A program made the translations under genes and the position numbers. From assembly GCA_000495415.1 (NCBI GenBank), contig AWGX01000660.1, positions 1-13,881 on the forward strand: a DNA stretch of 13,881 nucleotides. The letters are read 5' to 3'. This stretch comes from Smithella sp. ME-1 (GTDB taxonomy: Bacteria > Desulfobacterota > Syntrophia > Syntrophales > Smithellaceae). The notes below the pieces were generated by a model that made no database searches, was not told the origin of the DNA, and was given only the letters and a program-made list of their open reading frames with translations. Shown here piece by piece: positions 1 through 6,897 of this stretch (position 1 is its first letter; each line of letters opens with the position of its first letter).

Positions 1-83
1 ATCTCCCGCTGGTCGATATGACAATGTTCATTGAGACACTACGCTGGACAAGTGGTTTTGAAAAATACAATTTTCCCTGCTGA
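1..83 (+). other. Left-edge segment, possible 3' end of a rightward gene
   Basis: A reading frame starting at position 3 is open from the window edge to a TGA at 81-83, giving about 26 residues that end in EKYNFPC. Its first 57 bases look less AT-rich than the following spacer. If real, it would converge on the FmdB-type gene with only 13 bases between the two stop codons. The peptide is not recognised, and a frame of this length is expected by chance fairly often, so this is only a possibility. No clear terminator hairpin is visible between 60 and 96. Confidence 0.2.
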
Positions 84-96
84 ATTAAAAACTATT

Positions 97-318
97 TTAG
101 TGACAGGAACATCCGGGAGGACAGGAGGTTGCTGAACACGATGATCCAGTTGAACCTGATGAACCCTTGGACTTTCTTTTAGCGGATACGGACATTATTT
201 TTTCGGCTTTTTTTGTGCCGCATTTAGGACAGACAAGGCCTTTTTCATCAGAAGGCGAAAAGATTAAGCTCTCGAATATATTTTTGCATTTTTTGCATTT
301 AAATTCGTAAATAGGCAT
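97..318 (-). CDS. FmdB-type zinc-ribbon protein with cysteine-rich tail
   Basis: A 73-residue protein of the FmdB/CxxC_CXXC_SSSS putative regulatory family, whose molecular role is not established. It begins MPIYEFKC, the usual start of the family, and carries two CxxC knuckles (Cys8/Cys11 and Cys30/Cys33) that should bind one zinc ion. A basic, Ser/Gly-rich linker (about 41-60) leads to a second cysteine cluster at the C terminus (Cys61, Cys66, Cys70, Cys72, then a final His). Many family members have Ser/Cys-rich tails, so the tail is in character, though the CPPGCSCH ending could hold another metal. An AAGGAT ribosome site lies 8 bases before the ATG. It is transcribed in the same direction as the protease gene 73 bases upstream but probably has its own promoter. 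The family call is firm; the function is unknown. Confidence 0.85.
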   Translation of the reverse strand: MPIYEFKCKKCKNIFESLIFSPSDEKGLVCPKCGTKKAEKIMSVSAKRKSKGSSGSTGSSCSATSCPPGCSCH

Positions 319-338
319 TTGTTTTTATCCTTTTTTTT

Positions 339-366
339 AAGATATACCGCATTTAAATAATGTCAA
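339..366 (-). promoter_or_regulatory. Candidate promoter of the FmdB-type gene
   Basis: On the minus strand a perfect -35 box TTGACA (366-361) is followed after 16 bases by TATCTT (344-339), which matches four of six bases of the sigma-70 -10 consensus. Transcription would start near 331, giving a very short leader that begins close to the ribosome site at 332-327. The perfect -35 box is the main support; the short leader is the main weakness. Confidence 0.4.
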
Positions 367-391
367 GTCTCACAAGAAAATATTTGTTGCT

Positions 392-1816
392 TCAGCGCGT
401 TGGCTTACTCATCGGTGGTGTTTGCTTCTTGCTTTTTTCCAAATCTTTAATTTCCTGATTAATGGCACTATTTCGGTCGGAACTCTGAGGGAAGTAATTG
501 ACCGCTTCCTTAAAATGAAACAGGGCGCTTTTCTTTTTTCCCTCCTTCTTAAAGTGTAAACCAAAGTAGTAGTGAGAATCTCCCCGATTATTCAATTTGC
601 CATAGGTCATGGCAATGAAATAATTGATATCTTCATTATCAAGCACTTTGTCTTTTAGTTTCAGATAACAATCAAGAGCGTTTTGATATTTGCCGGAAGC
701 AAAATACGCTTTGCCCAAAGCTAAAGTTATTTCATCTTTGTCGGGATTTAAATTTGATGCCCGAAGAAGGTAATCCTGAGCAAGATCGGCTTTGCCCGTC
801 TTGAGATAAATTAAACCGATATTTTTTAAAATATCTTCATCACGTGGAGATAAACTAAGCGCTTTTTGAAAGTGTTTGAGAGCTGAACCGGTTTGACCAA
901 GCTGGTCTTCGATTATTGCAAGATAATAAAGCAGATCAACATTATGGGGATCTTTTATTAAAGATTGTATGATTTCATTATATTTTTTGCTTAGGTTAGA
1001 TTGATTCAAAGGAATTAGAGACTGCATTCTGCTTAAATTGCCGATGATATTTTTTTTACCTTTTTGATGGTATTGAGTTAGAATTAAACTGTCCATGTAA
1101 TAGATGCGATCGTCAGTTCCAGGATGTGTTAGCAGGTAAGAAGGCATGGTTTTGGAAAGAAACTCATTCTGTTTCATGATTTTGAGAAAATCAATCATTC
1201 CTGCCGGATCATAGCCGGCACTGACAAGGTAACTTAAGCCCAAACGGTCTGCCTCTTCTTCATGCGCACGTGTATATTTGAGCGTCAGGCTGCTGGCTCC
1301 GGCTACGGAAAAAGCCGCGATAGCTGCAGTGGCCTCGCCACCGCCTCCGAGAAAAGCTCCGGCAATAATCGCAGCTAGAGTGGCAACACTTAATTTTTGT
1401 GATTTTTCAATAATGCTGGCGACATGACGGGCGTTGGCATGAGCGATTTCGTGAGCAACAACACCGGCCAATTCAGATTCATTTTCTGAAGCCAATATTA
1501 ATCCTTTGTTGATATAAATATAACCGCCAGGTGTGGCAAATGCATTTATTGCGTCGCTGTCAACGATGGAAAAGCGAAACTCAAAAGGAGCTCTTTGAGT
1601 TTGTTCCAAAATTAAATTGCCGATTTTTGTTATGTAATCGTTGAGACTTTTATTTTTGTAAATTAGGTTTTGTTCTTTTATTTTATCATAAAATTCCTTG
1701 CCCACTTTTTTTTCATCTTCAAGCGTGAATTCCGCAAGACAAGTGCTTGCCCGGAACAGCATGATAAAAATGATAATTACAAAACAAATATGTTGATTTT
1801 GGATAAATTTACGCAT
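392..1816 (-). CDS. Secreted M48 metalloprotease with TPR domain (BepA-like)
   Basis: A 474-residue zinc metalloprotease that probably acts in the periplasm on outer-membrane proteins, by analogy with BepA (YfgC) of E. coli. The N terminus has a basic start, a hydrophobic stretch (about 10-21) and a plausible signal peptidase I site after CLA28. The catalytic domain (about 35-250) carries HEIAH (122-126: two zinc-binding His and the general-base Glu) and a downstream EEEAD stretch (186-190) supplying the third ligand. His231 in LLTHPGTDDR sits where BepA has its regulatory 'histidine switch'. A Gly/Ala-rich hydrophobic segment (about 142-176) separates the two zinc motifs. About four TPRs fill 290-445, followed by a polar tail. 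The ATG has no good ribosome site within 15 bases, while a perfect AAGGAGGT lies 40 bases upstream (see findings). Family assignment is firm; the substrate is inferred. Confidence 0.92.
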   Translation of the reverse strand: MRKFIQNQHICFVIIIFIMLFRASTCLAEFTLEDEKKVGKEFYDKIKEQNLIYKNKSLNDYITKIGNLILEQTQRAPFEFRFSIVDSDAINAFATPGGYIYINKGLILASENESELAGVVAHEIAHANARHVASIIEKSQKLSVATLAAIIAGAFLGGGGEATAAIAAFSVAGASSLTLKYTRAHEEEADRLGLSYLVSAGYDPAGMIDFLKIMKQNEFLSKTMPSYLLTHPGTDDRIYYMDSLILTQYHQKGKKNIIGNLSRMQSLIPLNQSNLSKKYNEIIQSLIKDPHNVDLLYYLAIIEDQLGQTGSALKHFQKALSLSPRDEDILKNIGLIYLKTGKADLAQDYLLRASNLNPDKDEITLALGKAYFASGKYQNALDCYLKLKDKVLDNEDINYFIAMTYGKLNNRGDSHYYFGLHFKKEGKKKSALFHFKEAVNYFPQSSDRNSAINQEIKDLEKSKKQTPPMSKPTR

Positions 1817-1851
1817 AAGAAATTTTTTAAAGAGTATATTTTAATTTTTTA

Positions 1852-1880
1852 ATATTACCTCCTTTATAATTTTAAAACAA
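1852..1880 (-). promoter_or_regulatory. Candidate promoter of the M48 protease gene
   Basis: Minus-strand TTGTTT (1880-1875), a 17-base spacer and TAATAT (1857-1852) form a plausible sigma-70 promoter. If used, the Shine-Dalgarno-like AAGGAGGT at 1864-1857 would lie in the spacer and -10 box and be untranscribed, which would explain why it sits so far from the ATG at 1816. Both boxes match only four of six consensus bases. Confidence 0.3.
1865..1870 (+). promoter_or_regulatory. Candidate -10 box for cmk
   Basis: A perfect TATAAT lies 43 bases before the cmk ATG, in the divergent region shared with the protease gene. The hexamer 17 bases upstream (1842-1847, TAATTT) is a poor -35 match, so this rests mainly on the -10 box. 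It overlaps the candidate promoter of the protease gene on the other strand, so the two genes may compete for polymerase. Confidence 0.3.
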
Positions 1881-1913
1881 GATTTCATTTGAAGACGCTG
1901 GAGATTATTTCTT

Positions 1914-2582
1914 ATGGGGAATAAGCTTATTATCACTATTGACGGGCCGGCTGGAGCCGGTAAAAGCACAGTAAGTAAAATTCTGGCAAAGAATCTGGAT
2001 TATATTTATCTTGATACAGGAGCTCTCTATCGTGCTCTGGCATATAAAGCGCTAAAGGAAAAAATATCTTTGGAAGATGTTTCCGCTTTGGCGAATCTGT
2101 GTTCTAATACAACTGTAGTCCTTAAAACTATTGACGGCCGAATGAAAGTGTATGTGGACGGAGAAGATGTTGAGGGGAGAATTCGTACCGAAGAAGTAAG
2201 TATGACTGCTTCTAAAATATCAATGTATGCCGTTGTACGTGAAAAATTACTTAACCTGCAAAGAGAAGCGGGTGCTCGGGGAGGTATCGTGGCGGAGGGT
2301 AGAGATATGGGTTCGGTGGTTTTTCCGCATGCGGATTATAAGTTTTATCTCGATGCGCAACTGGAAGAACGAATAAGAAGACGCTATAAGGAACTTTGTG
2401 ACAAGGGTGCCCCCGTTGAATATCAATCAGTTCAAAAAGACATGCTGGCCAGAGATAAACAGGATAAACAGCGTGAGATAGCACCTTTGAAAGTGCCGGA
2501 AGGAGCTGTAATAATTGATTCGGATAATTTGACTATTGAGGGTGTTGTAAAGGAAATTACTTCTTGTATTTCGGTTAAATGA
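1914..2582 (+). CDS. cmk: Cytidylate kinase
   Basis: A 222-residue cytosolic kinase that phosphorylates CMP and dCMP with ATP for pyrimidine nucleotide supply. It shows the P-loop GPAGAGKST (11-19, Lys17), the substrate-site motif YLDTGALYR (32-40), the IRTEEVSMTASK stretch (90-101) typical of the CMP-binding insert, EGRDMGSVVFP (128-138) and a basic lid segment ERIRRRYKEL. Near the end RDKQDKQREIAPL matches the family's RD..D..RE.APL signature. Length is normal. The ATG follows GGAG with a 10-base spacing. It heads a rightward series with rpsA next, the common proteobacterial order, but the 112-base gap holding a likely promoter suggests rpsA is not wholly dependent on it. Confidence 0.97.
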   Translation: MGNKLIITIDGPAGAGKSTVSKILAKNLDYIYLDTGALYRALAYKALKEKISLEDVSALANLCSNTTVVLKTIDGRMKVYVDGEDVEGRIRTEEVSMTASKISMYAVVREKLLNLQREAGARGGIVAEGRDMGSVVFPHADYKFYLDAQLEERIRRRYKELCDKGAPVEYQSVQKDMLARDKQDKQREIAPLKVPEGAVIIDSDNLTIEGVVKEITSCISVK

Positions 2583-2619
2583 GATAAAAAATACGTTTTA
2601 AAATATGCTTGATTTTATG

Positions 2620-2654
2620 TTGATATTTAACATTCAGTGTGTTAAATCTAAAAA
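2620..2654 (+). promoter_or_regulatory. Likely rpsA promoter overlapped by an 8-bp dyad
   Basis: TTGATA (2620-2625, five of six consensus bases) is followed after 17 bases by TAAATC (2643-2648), preceded by TGT as in extended -10 promoters. A second pairing, TTAACA (2627-2632) with TAAAAA (2649-2654) at 16 bases, is also possible. The perfect inverted repeat ATTTAACA (2625-2632) / TGTTAAAT (2640-2647), separated by 7 bases, covers the spacer and -10 box. Its centre-to-centre spacing is 15 bases, so it looks more like an operator than a stable hairpin, since the arms are AT-rich. The regulator is unknown. Confidence 0.5.
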
Positions 2655-2694
2655 ATTAAAAGAGTTTTATAAAAAACAGGGGGTATTGGTTTAA

Positions 2695-4458
2695 ATGGTT
2701 AACAATAACAACATGAACTTAACAAAAGAAAAAGAAATTGACGCTCACTCTTCAACCAGGACTCAATCGTCTCAATCCAAAGAAGACGGCATGGATTTTA
2801 AAGCCCTTTTCGAACAGAGTCTTAATCAACTGCAATACGGTGACATTGCCAGGGGTAAAGTTGTTCAAATCAAAGATGATAAGATAATGGTTGATGTTGG
2901 TTGGAAAACTGAAGGTTACATTCCCGCCTTAGAGGTGAAAGACGCACAGGGAAATGTCAATATTTCAGTTGGCGATGAAATAGATGTATTTATTGATAAG
3001 AGAGATTCGGAAGGCAATCTGGTTTTATCAAAAGATAAGGCATCCAAATTTAAAATCTGGGAAGATATTAAAAATGCCTGCGATAATAATGTTCTGATTG
3101 AAGGTGTTGTTGTTGAAAAAGTTAAAGGTGGCCTTTCGGTTGATATCGGGATTAACGCTTTTCTTCCAGGTTCACAGATAGACGTCCGCCCGGTTAAAGA
3201 TTTGGATAAATACGTCGGACAAACTCTGGATTTCAACGTTTTAAAATATGACAGAAAACGCAATAATGTGGTTTTATCCCGCCGTTCGATTGTCGCTTTG
3301 GAAAGAGAAGCGGAAAAGAAGGATATTTTAAAATCGATTCAGGAAGGTAATGTTGTAGAGGGTACGATTAAAAATATAACCGATTACGGTGTTTTTATTG
3401 ATTTGGGGGGCATTGACGGACTGCTTCATGTTACGGATATTTCCTGGGGCAGAATTGCCAAGCCTTCGGAACATTTCCGCAAAGGTGAAAAAATCAAAAC
3501 CAAAGTTCTTTCCTTTGATGCTGAGAAAGAGAGAGTTTCTCTGGGTCTCAAACAGTTGATGGATAATCCATGGGAAAAAATCATGGAAAAATATGCGGTA
3601 GGTTCCGTTGTTGAGGGGAAGGTTGTAAATTTAACGGACTACGGAGTTTTTGTGGAATTGGAACCTGGAGTAGAGGGGCTGGTCCATATATCGGAAATGT
3701 ACTGGACAAGAGAAATTAAACATCCATCTAAGGTGTTGAGTGTCGGCGAAGCGATAAATGTAATGGTTCTGGAAGTAAATCCGGATACCAAGAGGGTTTC
3801 TTTAAGTTTGAAACAAACAACTCCCAATCCGTGGGAAAAACTAAAAGAAAAGTATCCGGTTGGAACTGTTGTCAAGGGTATTGTCAGGAATATTACTAAT
3901 TTCGGAGTTTTTGTAGGTATTGAAGAAAAGATTGACGGATTAATTCATGTCTCCGATATTTCATGGAAACACAGAGTAACTCATCCTTCTGAATTTTTTA
4001 AGAAAGGTCAGGAAGTCGAGGCTGTAGTGTTGAATGTGGATGTTGAGAACGAAAAATTTTCGCTTGGTATTAAACAGATTGAAAAAAATCCCTGGGATGA
4101 TTTATCACAGAGATATGCAATTGGTAGTGTTGTAACGGGCAAAATAACAAACTTTACGGATTTCGGAATTTTTATGGAAATTGAAGAAGGCATAGAAGGT
4201 CTTGTTCATATTTCTGAAATAAGCCAAAAGCGGGTAAAAACGTCTTCGGAACTTTATTCTGTGGGTGATACTGTATCTGCGGTAGTCAAGAGTATTGATC
4301 CTAAATCCAAAAAAATAAGATTAAGTATAAAAGAACTGGAAGCTCCGGCACCGGCACCTGCATCGAATCAATATATTAACAATACAGAAAATATAGGGTC
4401 TAATCTGGGACAGGTATTGGCAGACGCAAAAATAAACAATCCACAAAAAGGTGAATAA
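2695..4458 (+). CDS. rpsA: 30S ribosomal protein S1
   Basis: A 587-residue RNA-binding protein that helps the 30S subunit capture and unfold mRNA. Six S1 (OB-fold) domains can be traced: about 47-121, 133-202, 217-288, 303-374, 390-461 and 477-547. The last four are the most regular, each opening with G.VV.G.(I/V) and carrying a (D/N)(Y/F)G(V/I)F motif and GL(V/L/I)H(I/V)(S/T). The first two are divergent, as in E. coli S1, where they contact the ribosome. A low-complexity Asn/Ser/Gln-rich start (1-32) and a tail with APAPAP make it somewhat longer than the 557-residue E. coli protein. A purine-rich AGGGGG ends 11 bases before this ATG and supports it over the internal Met7 or Met33. sppA follows after 3 bases. 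Confidence 0.97.
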   Translation: MVNNNNMNLTKEKEIDAHSSTRTQSSQSKEDGMDFKALFEQSLNQLQYGDIARGKVVQIKDDKIMVDVGWKTEGYIPALEVKDAQGNVNISVGDEIDVFIDKRDSEGNLVLSKDKASKFKIWEDIKNACDNNVLIEGVVVEKVKGGLSVDIGINAFLPGSQIDVRPVKDLDKYVGQTLDFNVLKYDRKRNNVVLSRRSIVALEREAEKKDILKSIQEGNVVEGTIKNITDYGVFIDLGGIDGLLHVTDISWGRIAKPSEHFRKGEKIKTKVLSFDAEKERVSLGLKQLMDNPWEKIMEKYAVGSVVEGKVVNLTDYGVFVELEPGVEGLVHISEMYWTREIKHPSKVLSVGEAINVMVLEVNPDTKRVSLSLKQTTPNPWEKLKEKYPVGTVVKGIVRNITNFGVFVGIEEKIDGLIHVSDISWKHRVTHPSEFFKKGQEVEAVVLNVDVENEKFSLGIKQIEKNPWDDLSQRYAIGSVVTGKITNFTDFGIFMEIEEGIEGLVHISEISQKRVKTSSELYSVGDTVSAVVKSIDPKSKKIRLSIKELEAPAPAPASNQYINNTENIGSNLGQVLADAKINNPQKGE

Positions 4459-4461
4459 AGA

Positions 4462-5358
4462 ATGAGGAAACATCCCGTATTAATTGGAATGCTCATACTT
4501 CTTATTCTGAGTGTTTTTTCTTACTTTTTTTTCTATAAAGCCGGATTATATTCAGGCAAGAATAAAAGTTTTTCTTTGAAAGATAAAATAGGCATTGTTA
4601 ACGTTGATGGTGTAATTACTGATTCCATACCCATTGCCGAACAATTGGATGATTTTGGTAAGGATGATTCTATCATTGCCGTAGTTTTACGGGTGGATTC
4701 TCCTGGAGGAGGTGTAGCTGCCTCTCAGGAAATTTACGATGCCGTAATTGAACTGAAGAAAAAGAAAAAAGTTGTTGCCTCCATGGGTTCAATTGCCGCT
4801 TCCGGTGGATTGCTTGTCGCTTGTTCCGCGGATAAAATTGTAGCCAATCCCGGCACAATTACAGGTAGCATTTCGGCAATTATGCAGTTTGCCAATATCG
4901 AAGAACTGCTTAAAAAAGTTGGCGTAAAATCTTCGGTAGTAAAAAGCGGCCAGCATAAGGATATCGGATCTCCATTGAGGGAAATGACTCCTGAAGAAAA
5001 AGTGATTGTTCAGGAGTTGGTTGATGATATTTACAATCAGTTTATCGATGTTATTGTCAAAGAGCGAAAACTGACCAGGGAAAAGGTTGTCGAAATTGCC
5101 GATGGCCGTGTATTTTCTGGTCGCAGGGCAAAAGAATTGGGATTAGTTGATTATCTGGGTGATATGGCATTTGCGGCTAAATTGGCGAGTAAGATGGCGG
5201 GAAAAACCGGCGAATATGAATTGGTTTACCCGGGTAAAAAACGGTTTTCGGTTTTTGATTATTTTATGGAAAATGCCGCAAGTAAAATTAGTAATTCCAT
5301 TAAGGAGAAGATGGAAAGTGCGAGCGGTATAAGTTATTTATATTATCCGGGAAGATAG
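4462..5358 (+). CDS. sppA: Signal peptide peptidase SppA, short form
   Basis: A 298-residue membrane-anchored serine protease (family S49) that degrades cleaved signal peptides on the outer face of the inner membrane. One N-terminal transmembrane segment (about 6-25) anchors it. The catalytic domain shows VDSPGGGV (78-85), the nucleophile Ser114 in MGSIAASGG and the general base Lys166 in KSGQHKDIGSP. The Ser-Lys distance of 52 residues equals that of the B. subtilis enzyme (Ser147/Lys199). It is the short single-domain form, not the double-length E. coli type. The ribosome site AAGGTG (4448-4453) lies inside the end of rpsA, so translation is probably coupled. Its place between rpsA and ihfB departs from the E. 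coli order, in which those two are neighbours. Confidence 0.95.
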   Translation: MRKHPVLIGMLILLILSVFSYFFFYKAGLYSGKNKSFSLKDKIGIVNVDGVITDSIPIAEQLDDFGKDDSIIAVVLRVDSPGGGVAASQEIYDAVIELKKKKKVVASMGSIAASGGLLVACSADKIVANPGTITGSISAIMQFANIEELLKKVGVKSSVVKSGQHKDIGSPLREMTPEEKVIVQELVDDIYNQFIDVIVKERKLTREKVVEIADGRVFSGRRAKELGLVDYLGDMAFAAKLASKMAGKTGEYELVYPGKKRFSVFDYFMENAASKISNSIKEKMESASGISYLYYPGR

Positions 5359-5367
5359 AGTAAAATT

Positions 5368-5652
5368 ATGACTAAAAATGATTTAATTAAGAAATTACAG
5401 GAACAGTTGAAGTCTTATTCCATGCAGGATGTGGCTTATGTCGTGAACATAATATTTGATTCGATGATTGATGCAATAGAACGTGGTGAACGCATAGAGT
5501 TAAGAGGGTTCGGAAGTTTTGAAATCAGAGAAAGAAAAGCGCGCATGGGACGCAATCCCAAGTCCGGTGCTGAAGTAAAACTGGAAAAAAGAAAAGTACC
5601 TTTCTTTAAAACAGGCAAAGAACTGCGAATAATGGTAAATAATAAAAAATGA
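5368..5652 (+). CDS. ihfB: Integration host factor beta-type DNA-bending protein
   Basis: A 94-residue nucleoid protein of the HU/IHF family that binds the minor groove and bends DNA sharply. RGFGSFEIRERKARMGRNPKSG (from residue 46) contains the conserved core and the beta-arm, with Pro64 in NPKSG as the residue that intercalates into DNA. The VPFFKTGKELR stretch near the C terminus is typical. The IELRGFGSF and GRNPKSG forms and the position downstream of rpsA favour IHF beta over HU, but HU-like behaviour as a homodimer cannot be excluded; an IHF alpha partner would be encoded elsewhere. The gene starts 9 bases after sppA with a weak ribosome site. Its TGA overlaps the ATG of the next gene by four bases. 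Confidence 0.9.
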   Translation: MTKNDLIKKLQEQLKSYSMQDVAYVVNIIFDSMIDAIERGERIELRGFGSFEIRERKARMGRNPKSGAEVKLEKRKVPFFKTGKELRIMVNNKK

Positions 5653-6419
5653 CATATCAGACAATAATTATTGAAAAGAAAAAAGGGTACGCTGTAGTAA
5701 AACTAAATCGGCCTCACGAGATGAATGCGATTTCCAAGACCATGAGGCAGGAATTATATACTGTTTTTGTGAACCTGGAGGTTGATCCGGAAGTTAAAGC
5801 AATAGTACTTACAGGTGGAGAATACGTATTCTCTGCCGGTATGGATATAAAAGAAATGTCCAGCCTGCCTAACGAGGAAGGTGATGAGTTTCTTGAATCG
5901 ATGATGAAGTATTTGAAAAAAATTTATTCTTACAAAAAACCAATAATCGCCGCTGTAGGCGGTATTGCTTTGGGCGGGGGATTTAATCTTGTTACAATTT
6001 GTGACCTGGTTGTTGCCTCTGAAAGCGCGATTTTCTGTCATCCCGAATTAAAATTTGGATTCAATCCTTTTTTTTATCCTTTGAGTCAGATTGTCGGCAT
6101 AACAAAAGCCAAAGAAATAGTAATGCTGGGAGAACCTATCGGTGCTAATGAAGCCTTAAAAATCGGATTGGTGAATAAAGTAGCGCCGCCGGAAGACTTT
6201 ATGCAGGTGGCGGAAAATATGGCTGAAACATTGGCGAAACGTTCAGTTAAAGCGTTGGAAGAATTAAGAAATATTTGTTCTATCGTTCCGCGCATGGATA
6301 AAATGGCCGCCATGGACATAGAATCGTCGATATGCGCATTACTTTTTGCGCGTGATGAACGCAAAGCTCAAATGCAAGAAGTTATATCTTTGGAAAAATC
6401 CCGTAAAAAAAAGAAGTGA
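5649..6419 (+). CDS. Crotonase-family protein lacking one catalytic glutamate
   Basis: A 256-residue member of the enoyl-CoA hydratase/isomerase superfamily. The oxyanion-hole segments SAGMDIKEM (62-70) and GGIALGGGF (104-112) are intact, so it should bind acyl-CoA. Of the two glutamates of rat enoyl-CoA hydratase, the second is present (Glu133 in HPELKFG) but the first is replaced by Asn113 in GGGFNLVTICD. The usual PGxGG after the second motif is replaced by GFNPFFYPL, and the C terminus ends in a lysine-rich tail. Simple hydration is therefore doubtful; an isomerase-like or other acyl-CoA reaction is more likely, since enoyl-CoA isomerases use only the second glutamate. Its start overlaps the ihfB stop (ATGA), so it is translated from the rpsA operon. 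The substrate is unknown. Confidence 0.85.
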   Translation: MTYQTIIIEKKKGYAVVKLNRPHEMNAISKTMRQELYTVFVNLEVDPEVKAIVLTGGEYVFSAGMDIKEMSSLPNEEGDEFLESMMKYLKKIYSYKKPIIAAVGGIALGGGFNLVTICDLVVASESAIFCHPELKFGFNPFFYPLSQIVGITKAKEIVMLGEPIGANEALKIGLVNKVAPPEDFMQVAENMAETLAKRSVKALEELRNICSIVPRMDKMAAMDIESSICALLFARDERKAQMQEVISLEKSRKKKK

Positions 6420-6422
6420 CAC

Positions 6423-6475
6423 TCGCTGAAAACGAGCTTAGCGAACTGGGATTACAATTTACAAATTGTCCCAGT
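6423..6475. terminator. Hairpins between convergent crotonase and sigma-like genes
   Basis: Two inverted repeats fill the convergent junction. The first is TCGCT (6423-6427) with AGCGA (6440-6444). Read on the minus strand it is followed about 9 bases later by a run of nine T (complement of the A run near 6405-6413), so it could end leftward transcripts. The second is ACTGGGA (6445-6451) with TCCCAGT (6469-6475), extended inside by CAATTT/AAATTG with a three-base bulge. It could fold in either direction but has no good T run on the plus strand. The second stem includes the stop codon of the sigma-like gene. Confidence 0.45.
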
Positions 6476-6743
6476 CGTTTCCCTGGGTGGCAAAATCTTT
6501 AAGCTGGTCTCTTCTTTTTTTATGCTGAAGCTTTTTTAAGGCTTTGGCCTCAATTTGTCGAATTCTTTCGCGGGTTACTCCCATCATATCTCCAACTTCT
6601 TCCAAGGTAAACGGCCCATAGTTGCAGGCGACCCACGTACAGTTCAGAAAGGATTCGTTTTTCAGACGCCATTCGCAGGTTGTATCTGTACAGACTTCGC
6701 TGATGAGAATATTTTTTTTCTTGCAGGTATAGAGATTAATCAT
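6459..6743 (-). CDS. Stand-alone sigma-70 region 4 protein with N-terminal cysteines
   Basis: A 94-residue putative transcription regulator. Residues 44-84 match sigma-70 region 4.2, the helix-turn-helix that reads -35 boxes: [29 protein letters not shown]. Regions 1-3 are absent, so it cannot melt promoters alone and may act with core polymerase or another sigma factor, or simply bind DNA. The N terminus carries five cysteines (7, 18, 23, 35, 40), of which 18/23 and 35/40 form a symmetrical C-x4-C-x11-C-x4-C pattern that could hold zinc or iron-sulfur or form disulfides. A strong AAGGAG sits 9 bases before the ATG, and its GGAG can pair with CTCC next to the start. It lies 154 bases downstream of the FTR-like gene on the same strand, with no clear terminator between. 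Family clear; target genes unknown. Confidence 0.82.
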   Translation of the reverse strand: MINLYTCKKKNILISEVCTDTTCEWRLKNESFLNCTWVACNYGPFTLEEVGDMMGVTRERIRQIEAKALKKLQHKKRRDQLKDFATQGNDWDNL

Positions 6744-6831
6744 GGAGAAAACTCCTTATTATTTTTGAATATTTTCAGATTTTTCCAAATCGAACATTAG
6801 CTTTATTGAATATAATTATTTATATCGGGAA

Positions 6832-6858
6832 ATCAAGTAAAAAATTATATATCTTGAT
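6832..6858. repeat. Inverted repeat between the FTR-like and sigma-like genes
   Basis: ATCAAG (6832-6837) and CTTGAT (6853-6858) form a perfect 6-bp inverted repeat around 15 AT-rich bases. The surrounding region (6758-6897) holds AT-rich hexamers that could serve as a promoter of the sigma-like gene, for example minus-strand TTGTCA (6876-6871) with TATATA (6851-6846) at a long 19-base spacing. The repeat would overlap that -10 box. It may be an operator or a weak hairpin. Confidence 0.25.
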
Positions 6859-6897
6859 CCGGAATGTATTTGACAAATAATTAATGAAATCAATTTA

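Noticed and set aside
2251..2484. Minus-strand reading frame inside cmk
   Set aside because: It is fully antisense to conserved cmk motifs and has Pro/His/Tyr-rich composition typical of a shadow frame.
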